Positions 59,641-64,000 of a stretch of DNA of 64,000 bases are shown one piece after another; within the stretch, counting starts at the first letter, position 1, and each line of letters starts with the position of its first letter. Origin of the DNA: G963701675 sp963701675 (GTDB taxonomy: Bacteria > Planctomycetota > Planctomycetia > Gemmatales > Gemmataceae); assembly GCA_963701675.1 (NCBI GenBank), contig OY969623.1, positions 558,001-622,000 on the forward strand, read 5' to 3'. The notes below the pieces were generated by a model. It was not told where the DNA came from. It did no database searches and worked only from the letters and a program-made list of their open reading frames with translations. The translations under genes and the position numbers were made by a program.

Positions 59641-61497
59641 ATGGCATCGCTCACCTACGATTTTGACGTTGTCGTTGTCGGCGCCGGGCACGCGGGTGTC
59701 GAAGCGGCGCTTGCCGCCGCCCGGATGGGATTGCGAACCGCCCTTCTGACCATGAATGCCGATTCGGTGGCCCAGATGAGCTGCAATCCAGCTATTGGCG
59801 GCGTTGCCAAGGGCCAAATCGTGCGTGAAATCGATGCCTTGGGCGGCGAGATGGCGAAAGTCATCGACGCCAGCGGCATTCAGTTTCGCATGCTTAATCG
59901 CACCAAGGGCCCCGCGATGCACTCGCCCCGCGCTCAGGCGGACAAGAAACTCTACCAGTTCACCATGAAGCATCGCGTCGAGCAGCAAGAGAACTTGACC
60001 CTCCGGCAGGAAATCGTTGAGGGAATTGCCATCAACCGTCACGGCTCCGACGTCGGCGTCGAAGGTGTCTTCGTACGCGGCGATGCACTCTATCGGGCAA
60101 GGGCCGTCATTCTAACAACGGGAACGTTTCTGAAAGCGATCATGCATGTGGGAGAGGCGAAGAGTCGTGGCGGTCGTGCCGGCGATCAATCGGCTGAGGG
60201 ACTGAGTGAGAGCCTTAGCGAGTTCGGGTTTCAACTGGCGCGGTTCAAAACCGGTACTCCATGCCGGCTCAATGGCCGAACGATCGACTTCGACAAGTTG
60301 GAGCCGCAACCGGGCGATGACGACCCACGGCCATTCAGCTTTAGCACCGATCGGGTTACGCAGGAACAAGTTCTTTGCCATATCACCTACACCAACGAAG
60401 CAGTCCACGAACTAATCCGAGCCAACCTCCAGCGCGCTCCGATGTATTCCGGACAAATACAAAGTCGCGGTCCACGTTACTGCCCGTCCATCGAAGACAA
60501 GGTGGTACGCTTCGCCGAGAAGGAACGACACCAGATTTTCCTCGAACCCGAAGGCAGAAACACCCTTGAATACTATTGCAACGGGATTAGCACAAGTCTG
60601 CCGAACGACGTTCAATACGCCATGCTCCGCCACATCCCCGGGTTGGAACGGGCCGAGATCATGCGCTGGGGGTACGCTGTTGAATACGACTTTGCCCCGC
60701 CGACCCAGCTGCAGATGACGTTGGAGACGAAGTCAGTGTGGGGACTTTATTTTGCCGGGCAGATTAACGGCACGACGGGGTACGAGGAAGCCGCCGGGCA
60801 AGGACTGATGGCTGGCATAAATGCGGCACTCAAGATTAAAGGTGAACCACCGCTGATCCTGGATCGAAGTCAAGCATATCTCGGTGTGCTAATTGATGAC
60901 CTGGTTACGAAAGGTGTCGACGAACCCTACCGTATGTTCACGTCGCGGGCCGAATATCGGCTCTTGCTCCGCCAGGACAACGCCGACCGGCGATTATCGC
61001 CGTTGGGCCGACGTGTCGGACTCCTAGCCGATACCGCGTGGGAGCGATTACAGGAGAAGGAACGAGCGATTGCCAAGTGGACCGACTGGCTGAATAATCG
61101 TCGGGTAGGTCAAACGACGCTCCTGCAACTGCTGCGACGCCCGGATGTCAATTGGCTGCAATTGGGCGAATTGGATCCCGCTGTTCGTGAGGTATTGGTG
61201 AATCGAGATGTGGCTGAGCAGGTTGCGCTGGAAGTGAAGTATGCAGGCTACATTGAACGGCAGGCGCAACAAGTACAACGTTTTCAACGAATGGAGTCCC
61301 GTTCCATTCCACCGTATTTCGACTATGCAGCGGTTCCGCAACTGCGTGCTGAGGCCAAAGAGAAACTAGCTCGCACGCGGCCGACCAGCCTCGGTCAGGC
61401 AAGCCGCATTAGCGGTATAAGCCCGGCTGATTTGGCTGTGCTGATGATTTACCTGCGTCCCAATGCCGCCGCAACCAACGAGCCGCAACCGAGTTGA
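59641..61497 (+). CDS. mnmG: tRNA uridine 5-carboxymethylaminomethyl modification enzyme
   Basis: A 618-residue FAD enzyme that, with MnmE, modifies the wobble uridine of several tRNAs. Signatures are VVVGAGHAGVEAALAAARMG (FAD site), SCNPAIGGVAKGQIVREIDA, FKTGTPCRLNGRTIDF, YCPSIEDKVVRF and GLYFAGQINGTTGYEEAAGQ. The C-terminal YxGYIxRQ-like helix (VKYAGYIERQAQQVQRF) is also present. Full length. AAGGGAAGTGAG precedes ATG 59641. Confidence 0.96.
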   Translation: MASLTYDFDVVVVGAGHAGVEAALAAARMGLRTALLTMNADSVAQMSCNPAIGGVAKGQIVREIDALGGEMAKVIDASGIQFRMLNRTKGPAMHSPRAQADKKLYQFTMKHRVEQQENLTLRQEIVEGIAINRHGSDVGVEGVFVRGDALYRARAVILTTGTFLKAIMHVGEAKSRGGRAGDQSAEGLSESLSEFGFQLARFKTGTPCRLNGRTIDFDKLEPQPGDDDPRPFSFSTDRVTQEQVLCHITYTNEAVHELIRANLQRAPMYSGQIQSRGPRYCPSIEDKVVRFAEKERHQIFLEPEGRNTLEYYCNGISTSLPNDVQYAMLRHIPGLERAEIMRWGYAVEYDFAPPTQLQMTLETKSVWGLYFAGQINGTTGYEEAAGQGLMAGINAALKIKGEPPLILDRSQAYLGVLIDDLVTKGVDEPYRMFTSRAEYRLLLRQDNADRRLSPLGRRVGLLADTAWERLQEKERAIAKWTDWLNNRRVGQTTLLQLLRRPDVNWLQLGELDPAVREVLVNRDVAEQVALEVKYAGYIERQAQQVQRFQRMESRSIPPYFDYAAVPQLRAEAKEKLARTRPTSLGQASRISGISPADLAVLMIYLRPNAAATNEPQPS

Positions 61498-61506
61498 CTG
61501 GCGGTG

Positions 61507-61863
61507 CTACGCGGCGGGCACCTCGGTCGGCTTTTGTAGAGCCCGAAGAATTCGTTCGATATCCTCCGCCGACATGCCGTTTTCCGCCAGGTTTTGGATG
61601 AGTTCGGAGCGATTATCGTCTTCGGTTACTGCCTCCGACGCCGATTCGGCTCGGCGACTTGAAGCCCGCATGATCCTTTCGATGTCTTCGGCGGTCATAC
61701 CGCGATCGAGCATCTGCTGCTTCAATGTGGCTTCAATCTCGGTGATCCGCACACGGCGCCACGATTGCACAATACAATAAACCACGCCGTAAATGACACC
61801 GCCGCCGATAACAAGCAGCCAAAAGATATTCCCTTTACCGAGTCCGGCGATGAATTCACTCAT
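61507..61863 (-). CDS. Small membrane protein with duplicated motif
   Basis: A 118-residue protein. One transmembrane helix (NIFWLLVIGGGVIYGVVYCI) is followed by a basic stretch. Two copies of a short motif follow, GMTAEDIERIMRA and GMSAEDIERILRA, separated by an acidic linker. AAGGGG lies upstream of ATG 61863. It converges on mnmG. The duplicated helix may bind a partner; no family is named. Confidence 0.7.
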   Translation of the reverse strand: MSEFIAGLGKGNIFWLLVIGGGVIYGVVYCIVQSWRRVRITEIEATLKQQMLDRGMTAEDIERIMRASSRRAESASEAVTEDDNRSELIQNLAENGMSAEDIERILRALQKPTEVPAA

Positions 61864-62073
61864 GGCATTCCCCTTCACAACTGGGCGTCGAATCGATCCG
61901 CACGGCCCCGCCGACTACTTCGTCAGCCAGCCTGGATTATTGGGCAAAGTTTCACGGAATTCAACTGGATGATGCAAAATCTGGCCGAATTCTTTTGCAT
62001 TTGCGGTCCCATGCCGTTATCTTCATAAGCACTCGGGCTAGAACTCGCGCCTTCATTCCCGAGAGAGGGTTTT

Positions 62074-62706
62074 GTGTTGTCCTCGACCGTACATCCACCG
62101 GTAGCGGCGAGCCAGATCAACAAGTGGCTTGCCGAAGCTCGTGTTGGCTCGGACGAAGCTCTGGGTCATCTACTGGAAGCGTTCCGTCCATTCCTGCTGG
62201 GCTTGGCTCGCCAGCGGATTCGCGCCGACATCAAACATCGACTGGGCTTTTCGGACGTAGTGCAAGACACCTTTGAAGACGCGCTCCGCGCCTTTCCGCG
62301 GTTCGGCGGAGATTGTGAAGACGATCTTCGCTCCTGGCTGCGACGTATCCTGTTGACCAACGTAGCGCAATCGTATGCCGCGAACCATCGCCTCAAGCGC
62401 GACATCGGCGCGGAAGTGTCGATGGAGAGGTTGCCGGGAATGTCCACGGCGAACGGCGCCGCGCCGTCGGCCGAGTCGTTGACCGTTGCGGCGCGGTCAC
62501 GGGCACAGGATCAAGCATTACTTCAAGCGCTGAAGCAGCTCCCGGATGACTATCGGGAGATCATACAAATCCACCATTACGATCGCCGCACCTTCGCCGA
62601 AGCAGGACAAGAGTTGGGACGGTCGGAGGACGCGACACGCAAACTCTGGACGCGGGCGATTGACAAACTCCGCGAACTGTTGGAGGCCGCCGATGCGTCC
62701 CGATAA
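62074..62706 (+). CDS. ECF-type RNA polymerase sigma factor
   Basis: A 210-residue sigma factor. Region 2: LLEAFRPFLLGLARQRIRAD and HRLGFSDVVQDTFEDALRAF. Region 4: LLQALKQLPDDYREIIQIHH and TFAEAGQELGRSEDATRKLW. It differs in detail from the two other ECF factors here. The start is GTG 62074 after GAGAGAGGG. It overlaps the kinase by 14 bases, so the two are translationally coupled. Confidence 0.88.
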   Translation: MLSSTVHPPVAASQINKWLAEARVGSDEALGHLLEAFRPFLLGLARQRIRADIKHRLGFSDVVQDTFEDALRAFPRFGGDCEDDLRSWLRRILLTNVAQSYAANHRLKRDIGAEVSMERLPGMSTANGAAPSAESLTVAARSRAQDQALLQALKQLPDDYREIIQIHHYDRRTFAEAGQELGRSEDATRKLWTRAIDKLRELLEAADASR

Positions 62707-63742
62707 CTCCCGGGAGCCCGACGAGAAATTCGTCGAGTTGCTGGCGGCATACGATGCGGCTGTCGCCTCAGGCACCGCAACCCCGTTGCCGTTGGACTCA
62801 AAACCGAGTCATTGGCAAGAGCGGCTCGCTAGAGCCCAGGCCGTGGTCGAGCGTCTGGAGCGAGACCGGGCGCTTCGCGGAATCGGCGAACCGCCATCGG
62901 CACCCAAAGCGACGGAGGCCCCTGGACTCGTCTACGATGCAGAAGGCCGGCTCACTCAGCTGGAAGACTATCAGATTCTGCGCGAGCTTGGCTGTGGTGG
63001 ATCGGGGACCGTTTATTTGGCGTTCGACACGAAGAACCAGCGACAGGTGGCATTGAAGATTCCTCGGCTGGAAGTCCTCGCCGTACCGTCACTTCGCTAT
63101 CGTTTCTTACGCGAGGCTCGCACTGCCGCCGGCTTTAGCCATCCCAACTTGATTTCCGTCTATCACACCGGGGAGATTGGACCGCTTTGTTACATGGTGT
63201 CAGCTTATTGCCCCGGCGTCTCACTCCGCGAATGGTTTATTCGTCGAGACGAACCGCTGCCCATCGAACAGGCGGTAGCATTGGTGTCTGACGTTGCCGG
63301 CGCGGTTGCGTACATTCACGAACGAGGAGTTGTTCATCGGGATTTGAAACCATCCAACATTTTGTTGGAGCGAATTCCCGATGCCGTGTCACCACTGTCG
63401 GCGAAATCGCCGAGTGAGAATGGAGTCTCACCGAAGATATCAGACTTGGATTTGGATCTTTCGGCGTTCATCCCAAAGGTAACCGACTTCGGGCTTGCCA
63501 AGAATCTCGACCTGGATGAAGGCCAGACCCGGAGCGGCACAGTCCTTGGTACGCCGCGCTACATGGCGCCTGAGCAAGCTGAAGGGCGTGTCCGGGTGGT
63601 GGGGCCGCATAGTGATGTGTATGGAATGGGCGTGATCCTTTACGAGCTACTCACACGGCAGACGCCGTCGTGGGAAGCCGGCGACAACGGCCCACTATTG
63701 GTTCCCGCGCGCAAGTTCCGACCCGACGCGCCGCGCAACTAG
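62693..63742 (+). CDS. Serine/threonine protein kinase (C-lobe frame broken)
   Basis: The readable frame gives 349 residues. After a 90-residue N-terminal part comes the kinase domain: GCGGSGTVY (100-108), K122 in ALKIPR, HRDLKPSN (D217), DFGLA (D265) and APEQ. The frame then ends at AAC TAG (63737-63742) in the middle of the C-lobe. The C-lobe continues in the -1 frame (LETICSRCLEREPSRRYAT, 63739-63912), so one C seems to be missing. ATG 62693 overlaps the sigma stop. It is either a pseudogene or a sequence error. Confidence 0.85.
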   Translation: MRPDNSREPDEKFVELLAAYDAAVASGTATPLPLDSKPSHWQERLARAQAVVERLERDRALRGIGEPPSAPKATEAPGLVYDAEGRLTQLEDYQILRELGCGGSGTVYLAFDTKNQRQVALKIPRLEVLAVPSLRYRFLREARTAAGFSHPNLISVYHTGEIGPLCYMVSAYCPGVSLREWFIRRDEPLPIEQAVALVSDVAGAVAYIHERGVVHRDLKPSNILLERIPDAVSPLSAKSPSENGVSPKISDLDLDLSAFIPKVTDFGLAKNLDLDEGQTRSGTVLGTPRYMAPEQAEGRVRVVGPHSDVYGMGVILYELLTRQTPSWEAGDNGPLLVPARKFRPDAPRN

Positions 63743-63912
63743 AGACGATTTGCAGCCGCTGTCTGGAACGCGAGCCTTCCCGCCGCTACGCAACGGCCGT
63801 CGATTTGGTCGCCGCGTTGCGGACTTTCGTGACGAACGACTCCGGCGACAACTGGATTGGCGGCCTTTGGCGCCGTGCCGTCAACCGCGTCCGCTCACCG
63901 AAGCATGACTAA
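63739..63912 (+). pseudogene. C-terminal continuation of the kinase in the -1 frame
   Basis: LETICSRCLEREPSRRYATA and VDLVAALRTFVTNDSG are the final helices of a Hanks-type kinase domain, followed by a short tail ending SPKHD. No start codon or ribosome binding site belongs to it. It completes the kinase at 62693 if one base is restored at about 63739. Confidence 0.75.
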
Positions 63913-64000
63913 ACTTCCTGTCTTGCCGGATTCGCCGCGGCGAGTTCGGCTGCGCCAGCTTCCTCTCAAGTGCGGTTAACGCCTCTACCGAAGATAACCG

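Overview
The window reads as chromosomal DNA of a planctomycete, most likely in or near the Gemmataceae. The evidence is family content. There are surface proteins opening with an LExLExR-type motif, two modules pairing a planctomycete-type ECF sigma factor with a Ser/Thr kinase-TPR protein, a very large PVC-type heme-binding CxxCH protein, a TIGR03067-type lipoprotein, and many PQQ, FG-GAP, delta-60 and RTX repeat proteins. Housekeeping genes (rpsR, thrS, gpsA, mnmG, tRNA-His) are scattered singly rather than in classical operons.

Layout. 1-13.4 kb: a cut-off unknown gene, an FG-GAP surface protein, a signalling module on the minus strand (ECF sigma, kinase-TPR, unknown protein) with an IS5-type element inserted at the sigma stop codon, a PQQ-propeller protein, a molybdopterin oxidoreductase and a beta-helix surface protein. 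13.5-18.6 kb: a giant secreted deacetylase/VCBS/PVC-cytochrome gene whose frame is broken by one base. 18.6-21.3 kb: a lipoprotein and two methyltransferases. 21.5-29.4 kb: a second ECF sigma, kinase-TPR and surface-protein module with the same architecture as the first, then a delta-60/FG-GAP protein and GC-rich palindromic repeats.

29.4-48.7 kb is accessory DNA stacked at the 3' end of tRNA-His. A 3-kb islet carrying an NYN-domain protein and a broken DUF4062 protein lies between two degenerate tRNA 3' ends. It is followed by a 16-kb integrative element bounded by a 43-bp perfect direct repeat. The element has primase-polymerase/DUF3987, AlpA-like and other HTH regulators, a P27-type terminase small subunit, an HNH protein, a tail chaperone with an A_AAA_AAC frameshift site, a short tape-measure-like protein and three tyrosine recombinases. 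I see no large terminase, portal or major capsid gene, so it looks like a phage satellite or a reduced prophage. Its integrase gene contains the attachment site: integration cuts off the last 57 codons, which remain in frame at the far end of the element.

48.7-64 kb: tRNA-His, DUF1802, gpsA, a small conserved gene, an unknown gene, rpsR, thrS (with an insertion of about 74 residues), a zinc-ribbon-like protein, a polytopic membrane protein, DUF427, a response regulator-ATPase, a secreted methyltransferase, a YHS-like protein, mnmG, a small membrane protein, and a third ECF sigma/kinase pair whose kinase frame is also broken by one base.

How the parts relate. In the first two signalling modules a shared motif (TCGGT-N20/21-TCGCA) lies before the kinase gene and again before the gene after it. 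This suggests that one sigma factor class controls the kinase and an adjacent effector gene. All functions are inferred from reading the sequence; no database search was run.
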